NCBI GenBank assembly: GCA_048213135.1
Contig: PS015110.1
Span: 50,221 to 114,220, forward strand
Reading direction: 5' to 3'
Source: Reclinomonas americana ATCC 50394
Taxonomy: Eukaryota; Jakobida; Jakobea; Jakobida
DNA: 64,000 nucleotides
Below, piece after piece: positions 1-13,440 of this stretch. Within the stretch, counting starts at the first letter, position 1, and each line of letters begins with the position of its first letter. Position numbers and translations under genes: made by a program. A model generated the notes under the pieces. It saw only the letters and a list, made by a program, of their open reading frames with translations. It was not told the DNA's origin and made no database searches.

Positions 1-3000
1 CTTCGCGCGCCGCCCGGCGGTCGGTGATGGAGGAGGGTGGGGCAGGTGGGGCAGCGCGAGGTGGGGCGCTCTGCGGCAAAGGGAGAGGCTAGGTAAAGAA
101 GATGACAATAGCAAAGGAGAGCAAGAGCGAGCAAGAGAGCCTAGCTATCCCGCATTTCTCGCACGTTCTCTTTGTCCGTCTGCCTGTCACGCCCCCTCAC
201 ACTCTCACCTCCTCATACTAAATACACTCACCATCTCTATCATCTATTCGCCCTGTTGTTAATCTTTCTCTGTTTTACTCGTGTTCACGCTGTATCTATT
301 CTTCACCCGTCTCTCTGTCTGCATGTTACCCTGTCCCCGTCTCACGCAGTCACTCTCGACATTGCACTGTCGCTCTTGTCCTTGTTGGTTCTCCTCTTTA
401 CCTCTCTCTGTCTGCATGTTACCCTGCAAGCATGTCTCTCTGTCTCACTCTGAGACACACATACACTCTCTCTCCAGTTTGTGTTATCTCTCCCTTCACC
501 ACTGACTCTGTCTTTCTGTCAGTCCCTTTGCCTCTCTGTCTGTCTCTTGGTCACTATGTCTCTGTAAATCTCTCCGTCTCACTCAGTCGCTCTCGGCTTG
601 GCACTCCCTCGAGCTTCTTCATGTTGCATCTCCTCTTTCTATCTCTCTGTCTGTCTCTGTAGATCTCCCGTTTTGCTCAATCGCTCTCGGCTTCGTGCTC
701 TCCAGTTCAAGCTATCTCCTCTTCATCTTTCACTCTGTCTCCTTGTCTGTCTTCTTATCTATAGATCTCTCCGTCTAACCATATCACTCTGCATGTCGTA
801 CACATACACTCTCTCCAGTTGGTGTTATCCCTTCTCATTATCTCTCCCACTCTGCCTCACTGACTGATTCTTAGTCTCTCTGTCTCTTTGAATTGCTCTC
901 TCCGTCTCTCACTTCCTTCCCCCATGACGCTCCACTTCTCGCCCTCTCGGTCCCCACATTCTCTCGCGCCTTTTCGACTCATACCATTGGCGGCGGCATC
1001 GTGGTGTCCACCTGCGAGATGAGAGGGATGTAAGAGAATGGCTCGAAACTTGCTTATCTCTCTGTCGTCACATTCCGTTTCCAAGTCTCCCTTCCACTCA
1101 TTTATCTTTCTTGCCACTGCTCAATCTTCTTCTTTCACCCGATCAACACCTCAAATGAAGTTCTTTTGGTCAGCACTCTCTCTCGCTGTGTGCATGCGAG
1201 CCTAACTGCCAGTCATTCTCTATTCTAACTTTTTCTAACACGCATACTTTACTGTTCTCGGTGTTTCTCTCTCTTTCTCTTATCTGTCTTTCCCATTCTG
1301 TCGATATCACACTTTCTCATTCCCACTCTTCCTTCTCTTTAACTCTCACAGTCATTTCTTTCTCCCTTCTCTCCCTTCCCGTCTTCCTTCCCCTCTCCCT
1401 TCCCCTCCCTCTCCCTTCCCCTCTCCCTTCCCCTCACCCTTCCTCCTTCTCTCTTCTTCCTTCTCCCTTCCCCTCCCTTTCTCCCCTTCCCCATCCATTC
1501 CCTTCTCTTCTCTGCACCAACACCCACCAACAACAACGGCTCCCGATCGGACGCCCTGATCGTGCCACCGTACGGCGGCTGCGTCCGCGGAGGGTACGAC
1601 GACCGGACAGCAGCAGTGGGCTCCACCACCGCCGTTACTGGGGCAGAACGCGCCGGCGGAGCGGCTCGCGAAGACTGGCGAGAACAGTGAGCAACAGCGA
1701 CGTGGCACACGCCCCGTCAAGTAAACTCAACTTGCTCCAACCCACGTGACGTGACAGTGAGTCGCGGCTGGTCCAGCAGTGCATCCTGCAAGAGACAGTG
1801 AGATGGATGATCCAAAGAAGGAGAAAAGGGGAAGGAAAGTGGCAGAAGGAGAGTGAGGAGGAGAGGAGAGACAAGGAGACAGAAAGAAAGAGAACGACAT
1901 GCAACGAGCGTGAAAGCCAGAATTTAAAGGATGAGATAGGTGATATAAAGAGAGTGACAAACAGACAGGACAAGATAGAAGAAGACTGAACTAAGCGAAG
2001 AACGGAAGAACAACACGAACCGAAAGAGATCGAGAAGGAAAAGATGGGAACCGACGACTAAAGGGAGTGAAGTAGAGACGGTGACACATGAAGAGATAGG
2101 GAGGGGAGTAGAGAAGAAAAATGCAGCGAGGTGAAAGAGAGAAAGAGATAGAAGGATGCAGGTGAAAAAGAAGAGACAATGAAAGAGACACGGCAGAATG
2201 TGCACAATACTCTCTCTCTCTCTCTTTCCCTGTCTTTCCCTCTTCACTCTCACAGTCCTTCCTCTCTTCTCTCTCCCTCAATGCCCCTTCTTCCTCTCTC
2301 TCTTACATGCTGTCCCACTTGTCTCTCCCTTCTCGTAATCACACTTTCTAATACTCACTTTCCCTCCCCTTCTCTCCACCTCCTCCTTTCTCTCTCCCTC
2401 ACTTTCCCTCACTTTCCCTTTTTTCCTCCCCACGCACCAGCGCACTCATGGCACGCGACGCCGCAATGGACGAACGCGACATGCGCCGATTGTCACCATT
2501 CCCTCCACCCTGCCGCGGCTCCTCGCTCTGCCGCCGACTGTCGTTAGACAGCAGCTGCTCGACCTCTCTCCGCTCCTGCATCACTCGCGTGAGAAACAAG
2601 TGGGCGACCACCAATAAAATAGCATGTGGCGCGTACACACCGCCGGCGTGAACTCATCACCCAAAATGTCGTGCGACGACCCGTGCCCATTGTCGGATGC
2701 CAGCGACTCGCGACGCTGCTGCAGCGCCATTTGCTCCTGCAGCAGCTTCTCTCGCCGGTCCACCGTGGCCACAACGGCAGCCACCTGCATCGGTGGTGGA
2801 GGAGGTGGCGGCGGCGGTGGCGGCGGTGGTGGCGGCGCAGGCGGGGCGTGCCGCGGAGGCGAAGGCGGCTGAGGCTGCATCGCTGATGCCGGCAGTGATT
2901 CGGGCCGCGAGGCACCACCCACCTGCTGCATGTCCTGCTCCAGACGCCGCTGCCGGTGCTCCATTGATCGCTGCTGCTCAATGTAGCGCAGCATCATGTC

Positions 3001-4282
3001 CTGCATCTCGGCCATTTGCTTGCGCAACGCCACCATTTCCTCCTCCAGTCGCGAGTTCTTGTTGCGCAGGGCGTCCATCTCCGAGAGCATTCTGGAGAGG
3101 GGAGAAGGATGAGGAGAACAGCAAAGAAAGGCGGTGTTCTCAATCTCTCTCCCTTCTCTCACCCTCTCTTCCCACTTTCTCCTCCCTTCTCTCTCTCCTC
3201 CCACTTTTTCTCCTCCCACTCTCTCTCTTCTCTCTCAATCCCCTTCCCCTTCCCATTCCCTTCTCTTTCTTCTCACCGCCTCTCCACCTCCACCGACATC
3301 CCTCCACCCGCCACCGACACTGGCGCCGGCGCCATGGCGGCCCGCTGCTGTGCCGCCGCCAGTGTATCCACATGCATTGAAAGCGCCTCCATCTGCCGGT
3401 GAAAGTCGTCGGCCTGTCGGCGCAGCTCCTGCGTCACGTGCGCACGCACACTCGCCACGTCACTCTCCACGCGCTGCGTCAGCGACATGGAGGTGGCGGA
3501 GAGGCGCTGCTCCAGGCCGTTCACTCGCTGCGCCTGCAGCGCTGTGACCTCGTCGACCTTGCGACTCACTTCGTCCACGGCGGCGGCTGCGTCTTCCGAA
3601 GGCTCGCTGGCGCGCATCGGTGACGGTGGTCGACTGGCGATTTGATCGCGCATGGACTTGACCTGTGCGCGGTGGGGGAAAGTGGTATGAGAGGGTGGAA
3701 TAGACGGAGAAATAGTGGAGTTACGAACCGCTTCCCACAAGTAGCGCAGGGCATCTTCTTGTCGTTGTCGGTGACGCACTTCCTCGTCGATGAGTGAGGC
3801 GACGCGGATGCTCTCTCGTTGGAGGGCGACAAACTGTGAAGCAAAAGGGGAAAAGGTGGGGAAAAGGAAGGACGAATCCACATGTTTCCAGACAGTCATG
3901 CCGGATGTGATAGAGCGCAATTAACAATCCACTTCGTTTGCTCTCAATTCTTTGGAGAGTGAATAAGATAGAATGCAGCCAATCTTCTCGTCATTCTCCC
4001 TCTCAAATATCTATTTGCAGATTAACTCATATCGCTCACTTCTTCGTTCACCATCCAGCGCGTACTATCTGCCATGCTATACCTGAAAATCACTCTGCGT
4101 TCCACATGCGCATGTCTGTCACACCGAGCCCACCAAAAGAGATCTATTCCACGGCTTCTCGCTCATTCGCGCAGTCACTCATATCCTCTCACTCTCTCTC
4201 TCTCTCTCTCGCTCGCTCTCTCTCTCTCTCTCTCTCTATGCCTGTCTGCCGGTCTGTCTTTCTGTTGGCTGCCTGCCTGTCC

Positions 4283-4317
<35 letters not shown>

Positions 4318-4464
4318 NNNNNNNNNNNNNNNNNNNNNNNNNNNNNNNNNNNNNNNNNNNNNNNNNNNNNNNNNNNNNNNNNNNNNNNNNNNNNNNNNNN
4401 NNNNNNNNNNNNNNNNNNNNNNNNNNNTCTCTCTCCTCTCTCTGTATGTCTTTCGTTCTCGTCT

Positions 4465-4521
<57 letters not shown>

Positions 4522-7500
4522 CCCGCTCTCCAATCTCCACTCACCAACTGCGTCGTCTTGGGGTTCTCCGGCTGCGATCGACCGAGAGCTCGGCGAGTGC
4601 GGTGCCCGCGCCACACACTTTGAATCACGGTGGCGGCGAGTGACGTGCGATCGAAATGCCGCAGCCGTCGCCGCGTCACAAAACCGCGAATAAATCGCTG
4701 CATGGTCACCACTGCGTCGCGACGGAAGCCAGCGCGGGCGCAGGCGACGTCGTCTGTGTGGAAGAGAGGTGAGACAGGCGAAGGGAGGAAAGGGGAGAGG
4801 AGGAGGAGGAGGAGGAGGAGGAGGAGGAGGAGGAGGAGGAGGAGAGAGAGGAAGAGCGAACAAATACGGTGCAATAGGGACGGAAAGAGACAGGGCTAGA
4901 GAATGACGATACAATGAGAGAATGACAGAACAACACACCCGCAATCTGCAACAATACAATAACGAGGTGAACCGAGCGAGAAGAGAAAAAGAAAAAGTCT
5001 AATCAGTGCGACGGAAACTGGAGACGAGAGATACGACGAGTACGACAGCAACACAAGTGTCAAGAGTGAGAGCATTAAAGAAAACGCCCAAGTGGTCATG
5101 AAGAAGAGTAAAACTGCCGGAGGAGGGGAAGAGGACAAGGCGAATGAGGGAAGAGAGTTGAGATACAGAGAGAGAGAGAGAGCAAGTGAGGGCCCAGGAA
5201 GGACAAGACGACTACAAAACAATCAAGACTCGAAGAATGACATCGCTGGATGCTCAGATAGACGACACGGAACCTCTTGGCGGCGCCACCGACAGCGACG
5301 GCACGACAATACGATCGAGAGTGGGGTACCGGCGGAAAAGAGCTTCGCGGACCACCGAATTCGCGCGTGTCTTGTTCGGGGAGATGCGCACTGCGGGTGG
5401 TGCGTGCCTCAGACGGTCCATGGTTCTGCGAGGCACACACGGGTGAGACTCTTCACGCCAAGCACATTTGCGCGATCAGGCGCACCGGCGCACTCGGCCA
5501 ATCACGGGATTTCGATCGTGCAGCGCCAGACGCTTGCGCACCAGGAATCCGCGAGCCAGTGCCTGGATCTTGCGCACGGCGCGCTCTCGACGTGCCAGCT
5601 CTTGCTTGAGGGAGAGGCGGAAGAACTTGCGCATCTCGCGAATCTGCAGTGACGAGAGAAGGAGGTTGGTGATGAGATGCTTGCAGGAGAAGCCGGGTGA
5701 TGCGCAACTTGCTTGGTCATGGACTCGAATTCGTTGCGAGTGACGAATGATGCGGTGCTGTTGCCGGCGTCGCCGCTCTGCCGGAGACGAGAGAATGGAA
5801 CGGGGGAGGTGAGGACGAAGAGGGGGAGAAGGAGAAGGAGGGCAAGTAATGGAGACCGGACACGGAAAGGAAGACTGCAGAAAGTACCGACTCAAAATAG
5901 GAAACTGATGGAAAGGAGACAATAGACACAACTGGAGAACTTGCATACAAGACTGACATAAGGCAAGGACACGAATGGTAGACAAGACACAGAGAAGGAC
6001 TACTTTTCAGACAAGCGCCAACTGAAGGTACGGAAACGAATGGAAAGGAGGCGAGATACAGATATGGACGAATTCTCTGAGGCATGAAAACGATGGAACG
6101 GAGACAAGACACACATTGAAGGGCTACGAAAGAAAAAGCCAGAAAGGAGGCCAGATGCATGACTGAAGGGTTGCAGACAAGCAGAGATATAAGACAAGGA
6201 AAGGAGTGAACACACACGATTGGAGGACTTCTCTGAACCACAGTAACAAGGCAAGGAAACAATGGAAAGGAGACAAGACAGACGCAGGACAAGGCAGAGA
6301 CACAATTCCAATCGTAAAGGGGCAAGGCAGACACCAGCCAGTACCAAGATAATGGCAGCACAAAGGAGGAGCCCTGATTGACGCAACATTAGGTCTCCAC
6401 TGTCCATAGGCGTCGCCCGCAAGCATATCGCGTGGTGTGGCATCTGCAGAGCAGCAGTGAGCGCCGGCTTCCCATACACACTCTTTGCAATCACACGCAA
6501 CGATACGGCGAAGGTCCATACATCATTCCCGACATGGTGGGCGCCAGCGTAGGCATCATTGGCGTGCCGTAGTACATTGGCGGTTGCCCTAGATGACATT
6601 CTGTGAGTCGCCCCAGCGCACACACATACCGAGGAGAGCAATTCTACACGCACCTGGGTGTGGGTGGTGATGGTACAGCGTGCCGGCTTGATACATCATC
6701 GGCGCGTGCTCCGGAAGCACCGCTGGAAAAGCAAAGTCAGCAGTCACCACCCAGAACAAAGCGATATCTCCATTACGAAACGAGCAAGTTGCGGCTGCGG
6801 CTGTTGTTGTTGTTGCTGTAGCTGCTGCTGCTGGCGGTGTTTCCTTCGCGAGCGACGCGGCGGTGACGACGACCCTGAATCGTCGTCGGCGCGGGGTGGG
6901 GCGCGCTGACCGTCGCGCGATCGACTGCTAGAGTGGGGAGCGGGGACGGCGGGCTGTTGCGCTGCAGCAGCCGCCGCTGCGGATGCCGAATCGGACCTCG
7001 ATCGAGATGGTTGGGAGGAGGAGGAGCGCTGGAGGGGTTGTGCCTGCTGCGGTGGGGGCGGTTGTGCTGGCTGCGGTGGTTGTGGTGGTGGTCGGTGCGG
7101 ACCGGCGCTGCGGGCGCGGGGCGAGACGGAGCGGGAGCTGCCGGAGTTGTCGCGGGGCTGTGGGAGGAGACGGAGAAGGAGAAGGGGGGAAAGGGGAGAA
7201 GGAGAAGGGGGGAGTGAGCGAAGGGGGAGAGAAAGGGTGAGAGAAGGAGAGAAAGAGATACGGCAAGAAACCAACCAGGCCATGAGACAGAGCGACCCCT
7301 GCAATAGAGTGAGAGAGACAAGGGGAATGGACAGTGGGGTGGCACGAGAGAAGAAAAAGAACAATTGATAGACATGACGATCAGCAGAGTCACATTGCAA
7401 GGAACAGTTGTGGAGGCACGAGGTGATGAGATGGGTCCATGCATAAAGTGGAATACGAGAGCAAGAGACAGGACAGAAAGAACAGGGAACAAGACAGGGA

Positions 7501-7685
7501 GCGCAGCAACTATGTGAGAGCGACAGAGAAATAGGGGAGGTCAGTGTTGAGAGAACAGCACCTGCATGACATGACACGAGCGCGCGACTGCGTCACGTTG
7601 CAGCAAGAGTTGTGGCGGCAAGAGGTGAAGTCAAGAGACGAGACGAAGCATCTGAAGTGGTCGATACACAACGTGGAAAAATGAG

Positions 7686-7723
<38 letters not shown>

Positions 7724-10700
7724 GCTATCGAACGACTAGGATGTGACATAAGGAGCAGGGAGCAAGACAGAAAGTGTCTTCAGAAACTGAGTTCACTGGA
7801 GAGAGACAGAGAAGGACAGATAGACAAAACAAGAGCGAAAGGCCGAGTCACGCTGCAAGGAAAATTGTGGTGGCAAGAGGGGAATTCAAGAAATGAGCTG
7901 GAGTTCCTGAAGTGCCGAACAGAAGATGCAGAGACAAGACGAAAAACAGATGTAGTGCGTGTGCATCTGTGTGTGCGAGAGAGAGCGAGAGCGAGAGAGC
8001 AACGACTGTGTCCGCTGACGACGACAACAAGCACACGGTGGGTATTCACATAACAGCGCAACGGCCCCCCCCCCNNNNNNNNNNNNNNNNNNNNNNNNNN
8101 NNNNNNNNNNNNNNNNNNNNNNNNNNNNNNNNNNNNNNNNNNNNNNNNNNNNNNNNNNNNNNNNNNNNNNNNNNNNNNNNNNNNNNNNNNNNNNNNNNNN
8201 NNNNNNNNNNNNNNNNNNNNNNNNNNNNNNNNNNNNNNNNNNNNNNNNNNNNNNNNNNNNNNNNNNNNNNNNNNNNNNNNNNNNNNNNNNNNNNNNNNNN
8301 NNNNNNGCCCCGACCCCACCCCGCCCCCCCCCCACCCCTCCCCTCCCAGACAGTGCACGCGCACTCACCGCCACAAACGAGGGAATCGGCAGACGCCGCG
8401 CAGGAGAGTTACTATTGTTGCGAGGACCACCATTTTCGAATTGCTGCGTGTTGGGTGGCGAGTAGACCACGGATAGTGGCTGCAAAGGAAGATGAGCACG
8501 TGAAACGGCAAAGGGATAGTCGAGCAAGACGCACAGTGGCCACCGGGCACTTCTCCTGCAGGTACTCGATGAGACGGTCCTCGTTTTGCCGTTGGAGGAG
8601 GGAGGTGAGGGCGTCGATGAACTTGCCGCGACCGTCGGTGAAGAGGTGCGAGGCGAGGTCGCTAAGGAGAAGGAAAAATGTGAGAATTGGAAGAGCGGGA
8701 GAGTGCAGTGAGTTAGAGGGAGAATGAGTGAGTGCAGTCAGTGAGTGAGTGCAGTCAGTGAGTGAGTGAGTGGGAAGGGAGAGTGAGTGAGTGCAGTCAG
8801 TGAGTGAGTGAGTGAGTGAGTGAGTGAGTGTGTGAGAGGGGGAGAGAGAGAGAGAAAGAGAGAGGGAGAGAGCGAGAGAGAGAGAGCTAGTGAGTGAGTG
8901 AGAGGCGACTCACCGCTCCTGCGGCGAAATCGCCGTCTTGTTCAGTGTATCCAAGCGCGGCAGCAGTGACTTGAGAAACGTGCGGTAGTCGATGCTGTGG
9001 GCGACTGAATCAGCAATCACGAAAAACACGCATCATACACTTGTCGCTATCACGCAACTGCCACCCCGCCACTTGTGCGTGAAATGGATTCCGCGACACA
9101 TCCAAATCGCGCAACTCTGCCAGCGGTGCCAGCGCCTTGAGTTCTGCGACTCTGCAGGGTGAGTGCCGATCCCTCCACATGGAGCCACTCGCGCTGCTGT
9201 CACCAACCGTGGAATTGTGAAATCTCATTGTTGCTCAGGTGCAGCACCTCGATACTGTCGGGCAAGTTGCGCTGGAGGTCGCTGAGCGATTGGATCAGGT
9301 TGCCGTCGAGGTACAGCTCCTGTGAGGAGGGTGAGAGGCTGCATATGTAGGAGATGTATTGTGTGCAATGAAGCACCTTGAGCGCTCGGTTCTGCGACAT
9401 GCTGCGCACGGCGGAGATGTTGTTGTCGGAGAGGAGCACCGTGCGGAGTTTGGAGTTGAGCTCCAGGCCTATAAAGGGGAAGGGATGGGAATGAGAGGGG
9501 AGGGAAAGAGAGGGAAAGAGCGAGAAGGGGAAGGACAAAGAGAAGAGTGGGAGGGGGAGAAAGAGAACGGAAGAAAAGAGACCAAAAGGGGAGGAAGAGA
9601 GACAAAAAGAGTGAGAGAAGAGAGCGAGAAAGGGAAAGGACAGAGAAGAGCAGGAAACAGAGATGGAAAGGGAGATGAGAGAGAAATTGAAAGACGGGAC
9701 AGACTGAGAGAAAGAGGAGAGCGACAGAGAAAGAGTAGCGCGAGAGAAAGAGGAGAGAGAGATGAAAAGGGCGAGAAAGAGACAGAAAGAGAGAGAGTGT
9801 GTGTGTGTAGAAAGAGAAAGAGAGAGATGAGGAAAGAGATATAAAGAGAAGACAGAGAGACAGAAAGAGAGAGGAGAGCAAGACAAAGAACGAAGAGGGC
9901 GGAGCGGGAAGAAGAGAAAGAAAGAGGAGAAGCAAAGGCGGGAGAGAGGAGAGCGTGAGACACATGAGACAGAGAGAGAAAGACAGACAGAGAGAAAGAG
10001 AAAGACAAAACAAAGAGAGGGACAGAGAGACAGAAAGAGAGAGGAGAGCTAGTCAGAGCGGGAAGGAGAGAAAGGAGGAGAAGCAAAGGCGAGAGAGAGG
10101 AGAGCGTGAGACACATGAGACAGAGAGAGAGAGAGAGAAAGACAGACAAAACAAAGACAGAGGGACAGAGAGACAGAAAGAGAGAGGAGACCAAGAAAGA
10201 GCGGGAAGGAGAGAAAGACAGAGAGAGCGAGGAAGAGACACAGGAGACAGAAAATTGCAGAAAGAGAGAGAGACAGAGGAGAGCGAGAGCAAGACATACT
10301 TGGACAAACGGTGGGGCGACATGATGCAGCAATTCACGAACGAAGAGACAAGTACACACACTCCGGCACATCAACGCACACGCTTAAAAGAGACAGAAAG
10401 AGCGCATCATGCAGACTCCATCCACTCTCGCAGTCGACGAAACACAAGCGTGGCAAGAGAAGGAGACGCAGCACGAAGGTCAAAAGGTAGGACGGACTCC
10501 TTTCCCACGAGAACACTCACCCTCCACGATCGACAAGTCATTTTCCGACAAGTCGAGTTGCTCCAGTTGCAGGCAGCCGCCGAGGCCCTCCACGCGCGTG
10601 ATGCTATTGCCGCGCAGATTGAGGACGCGGAGTTGCGCGAGGTGGAGCAGGCCTTCGATGCGCACGATGCGGTTGCCGCTGAGGTCGAGCTTTAAAGAGG

Positions 10701-11388
10701 GAAGAAGGGGATGGTGAGGGAGAGAGAGAGAGAGCAGAGAATGCAGATACTGTAAGAGATCCCTGCTCAAGTTCCACGCACCACTCGCAAGTCGCGCAGT
10801 CGATCCAGTCGCTCGATCTTCACAACGCGATTGGTGGAGAGCAGCAGTTGCGAAATCGAGCGCGATGATGATGATTGCAGGGCTCCATCGACGGCGTCGT
10901 GTAGTGATTGAATGTCGCGGTCTGTGAAGAGAGGAGAGGAGAGAGAGAGGAGGGGGGAAGGAGAAGGAGGGGAGAGGAGGGGGAAGGGAGAGAGGAAGTG
11001 AGTTGTCATGAAATGAATGAGGGAATGTATGGTGGAAAGGAGAGAGAGAGTGAGTGAGGCAGTGAGGGAGTGAGTGAGAGAGTGAATGAGTGAGTGAGTG
11101 AGTGAGTGAGTGAGTGAGAGAGAGAGAGAGTGAGTGAGTGAGTGAGTGAGTGAGTGGGGATGAGTGAGTGAGTGAGTGAGAGAGTGAGCGAGTGAGTGAG
11201 TGAGTAGAGTGAGTGAGTGAGTGAGTGAGTGAGTGAGTGAGTGAGTGAGAGAGAGAGAGGAATGGAAAGGGATGTACAGGGAAGGAGAGGGAAAAGGGTC
11301 TGCAGAAGGTAGAGAGAGCAATCATTCTCTCTTAAGTTGTCATGAAGTGCACTATTTCCAGAGTGGGTGTGAGTGTGAGAGAGTGAAT

Positions 11389-11431
<43 letters not shown>

Positions 11432-12053
11432 AGAGTGCAAGACAGTGGAAAAAGAGTGAGAAGGGGATAATGAATGTTTGAGGTCGTCCAGAGTGAGGAT
11501 CATTGAGTGCATGAGAGAGAGAGAGAGAGGGTGAGTGTGTGGGTGAGTGAGTGAGTGAGTGAGCGAGTGAGTAAAAGAGAGGGTGAGTGAGTGAGTGAGT
11601 GAGTTAGTGAGTGAGAGTGAGTGCGTGTGAGTGAGGGAGGGAGGGAGTGAGTGAGTGAGTGAGTGTGTGAGGGAGGGAAGGAAGGAGAGAGAGTGAGAGT
11701 GAGCGAGAGGTCAGTGTGAGCGATTTTGAGAGTGTGAGTGAGTGCGTGAGAGAGCACGAGTGAGTGAGTGAGGGAGGGAGGGAAGGAGAGAGAGAGAGTG
11801 AGAGTGAGCAAGTGTCTGATGAGTGAGCGAGAGGTCAGTGAGCGATTTTGAGAGAGAGAGTGAGTGAGTGCGTGAGAGAGCACGAGTGTGTGAGTGAGAG
11901 AGCATGAGAGAGACAGTGTGTGTGAGAGTGTGACTAATGCGTTCGGTCACCAAGAAGGCGCGAAACAGTGGCATCTGTCTCTCATTCACTCTTCTCTCTC
12001 TCACACACACACTCTAACACACACGCACCTCTCAAGTCGACCACGTCACTCAT
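1..12053 (-). CDS. LRR-IQ-coiled-coil protein (CEP97/LRRIQ-like architecture), 3' end off the window
   Basis: Twenty-six exons read in one frame, about 1,175 codons: 12053-12029, 11974-11951, 10921-10782, 10689-10521, 9468-9377, 9319-9208, 9143-9041, 8994-8914, 8661-8544, 8479-8369, 7157-6782, 6722-6654, 6600-6502, 6443-6388, 5777-5709, 5643-5506, 5425-5269, 4753-4545, 3833-3729, 3662-3277, 3091-2641, 2575-2438, 1785-1732, 1674-1528, 1011-985 and 70 to the edge. The start MSDVVDLR is split by two introns. Residues about 45-235 are SDS22-type leucine-rich repeats (LDLSGNRIVRIEGL) closed by an LRR cap. Residues 325-450 are Ser/Arg/Gln/Pro-rich. IQ motifs lie near residue 575 (KIQALARGFLVRKR) and 660-705 (two copies). 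A coiled coil follows (about 720-960), then polyproline. LRR plus IQ plus coiled coil is the CEP97/LRRIQ layout, which suggests a calmodulin-binding scaffold at centrosome or cilium; that role is inference. The gap 8075-8306 could hide an exon. Confidence 0.78.
71..984. repeat. Intron, pyrimidine-rich low complexity
   Basis: Intron of the LRR-IQ gene between the 27-nt exon at 985-1011 and the edge exon. It consists of degenerate CT-rich sequence on the plus strand (GA-rich in the sense of the gene). No open frame here shows protein-like composition. Confidence 0.6.
1786..2437. repeat. Intron with abrupt GA-rich to CT-rich switch
   Basis: Intron of the LRR-IQ gene. The plus strand is almost pure GA up to about 2,200 and switches to CT-rich afterwards, so the two halves can base-pair imperfectly. 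Nothing coding is seen. Confidence 0.6.
3834..4544. repeat. Intron with CT microsatellite and 110-N gap
   Basis: Intron of the LRR-IQ gene. (CT)n tracts flank a run of N at 4318-4427, the usual sign that assembly broke on the microsatellite. The rest is unique sequence without a recognisable exon. Confidence 0.6.
7158..8368. repeat. Intron with GA repeats and N gap 8075-8306
   Basis: Stretch between the Ser/Arg/Gln-rich exon and the exon ending at 8369. It has purine-rich plus-strand sequence, a (GA)n tract near 7690-7720, and a gap bordered by poly-C. The flanking exons are both phase 0 and join cleanly, so no missing exon is required, but one in the gap cannot be excluded. Confidence 0.5.
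8722..8905. repeat. (GTGA)n tetranucleotide repeat in an intron
   Basis: Tandem GTGA/GAGT units with scattered GCAGTCA interruptions, inside the intron between exons ending 8914 and starting 8661 of the LRR-IQ gene. Confidence 0.8.
9480..10310. repeat. Long purine-only intron block
   Basis: About 830 bp that is almost exclusively A and G on the plus strand (pyrimidine in the sense of the LRR-IQ gene). It includes near-duplicate blocks such as 9950-10045 and 10105-10200. It lies within the intron separating exons 10689-10521 and 9468-9377. Confidence 0.75.
11040..11935. repeat. (GTGA)n/(GT)n microsatellite intron
   Basis: Long runs of GTGAGTGA, a (GT)n tract near 11390-11412, and a duplicated block (about 11590-11720 resembling 11735-11890). 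It fills the intron between the microexon 11951-11974 and exon 10782-10921 of the LRR-IQ gene. Confidence 0.8.
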
Positions 12054-12451
12054 CACAAAGAAGGACCTCTCTCTCTCGCGCGTGTGTGACAATCAACAGT
12101 GACTCAACACTCATTTGTCACCTCTGTTATCTCTCGCGCGCTCATTATGCGGAAGAAGCAAGTGGAGCATGTGCTCTTTGCAGAGGTCTGTGCAACAGAG
12201 AGAGAGAGAAGAGTGAGAGTGAGCGGGAAAATGTAAGAGAGTGAGAGAAACCGAACACGCCAACTCACTGAGAGAGAGAGAGAGAGAGAAGTAAAGGAGG
12301 CATGTGAGGAGGCATGCACGAGAAGTTGTGTGTGTCTTAGTCACTCACTTAGTCGCGCAGTGTGTGAGAGAAAGGCGCGCCTAAATCATTGCCTAAATGT
12401 GCACAACCTTTTCTGTCTTGCAAACAAAGAGTGTGTGTGTGTGTGTGTGTA

Positions 12452-12485
<34 letters not shown>

Positions 12486-12617
12486 GAAGACAGAGAGAAG
12501 GGCTCTAGTCATCTCTTGAAGTCGAGCTTGTCAATCACACATACACACACAGAGAGAGAAAGGGCACCAAAGATCGTGCACATTTTTCTGTCTTTCANNN
12601 NNNNNNNNNNNNNNNNN

Positions 12618-12671
<54 letters not shown>

Positions 12672-13391
12672 CACACACACACACACGCACACACACACAC
12701 AGAGAGAGAGAGAGAGGAAAAAAGAGAGGGCACACGTTTCTCTATCTTACGCACACACTCACACACACACACTGAGAGAGAGAGAGAGAGAGAGGAAAAG
12801 ACAGACAGAAAGGGCACCTAGGATCGTGCACCTTTTTCTCTGTTTTTCACACACACACACACACATACACACACACTGAGCGGGAGAGAGGGACTGAACT
12901 CGCTCACAGAGGAAAAGATGTGCAGCAAGGCGCCTAAGTCATCACTAAGGCGTCGCCTGAATGAGTACAACCTTGTCTGTCTTGCAAACACACACACGCA
13001 CTTACACTCTCATTGAGACCTTGTCTGTCTTGTAAACACACACACACTAGCACTCTCATTGAGAGAGAGAGGGACTTAACTCGTTCACAGAGGAAAAGAT
13101 ATGCAGCAAGGCGCACCTAAGTCATCACTAAGGCGTCGCCTGAGTGTGCACAAACTTGTCTGTCTTGCAAACACACACACGCTCACTGAGAGAGAGAGAG
13201 AGGACTTAACTCGCTCGCAGAGGAAAAGATATGCAGAACGGCGGGCCTAAGCCATCACTTAGTCGTCGCCTGAATTGTTATCTTACGCACCCAAACACAC
13301 GCACAGACACACATAGAGAGAAAGAGAGAAAGAAGAGAAAGAGATGCCGAAGTCTTCACTTGTGCCTCTGTCTCACAATTCTCTCTCACTC

Positions 13392-13440
<49 letters not shown>

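Noticed and set aside
4189-4959. Frames rich in Leu-Ser or Arg-Glu repeats (also at 9,200-10,374, 10,480-11,883, 13,231-13,833 and elsewhere)
   Set aside because: Translations of CT/GA and GTGA microsatellites inside introns; no non-repetitive coding sequence attached except where listed as exons.
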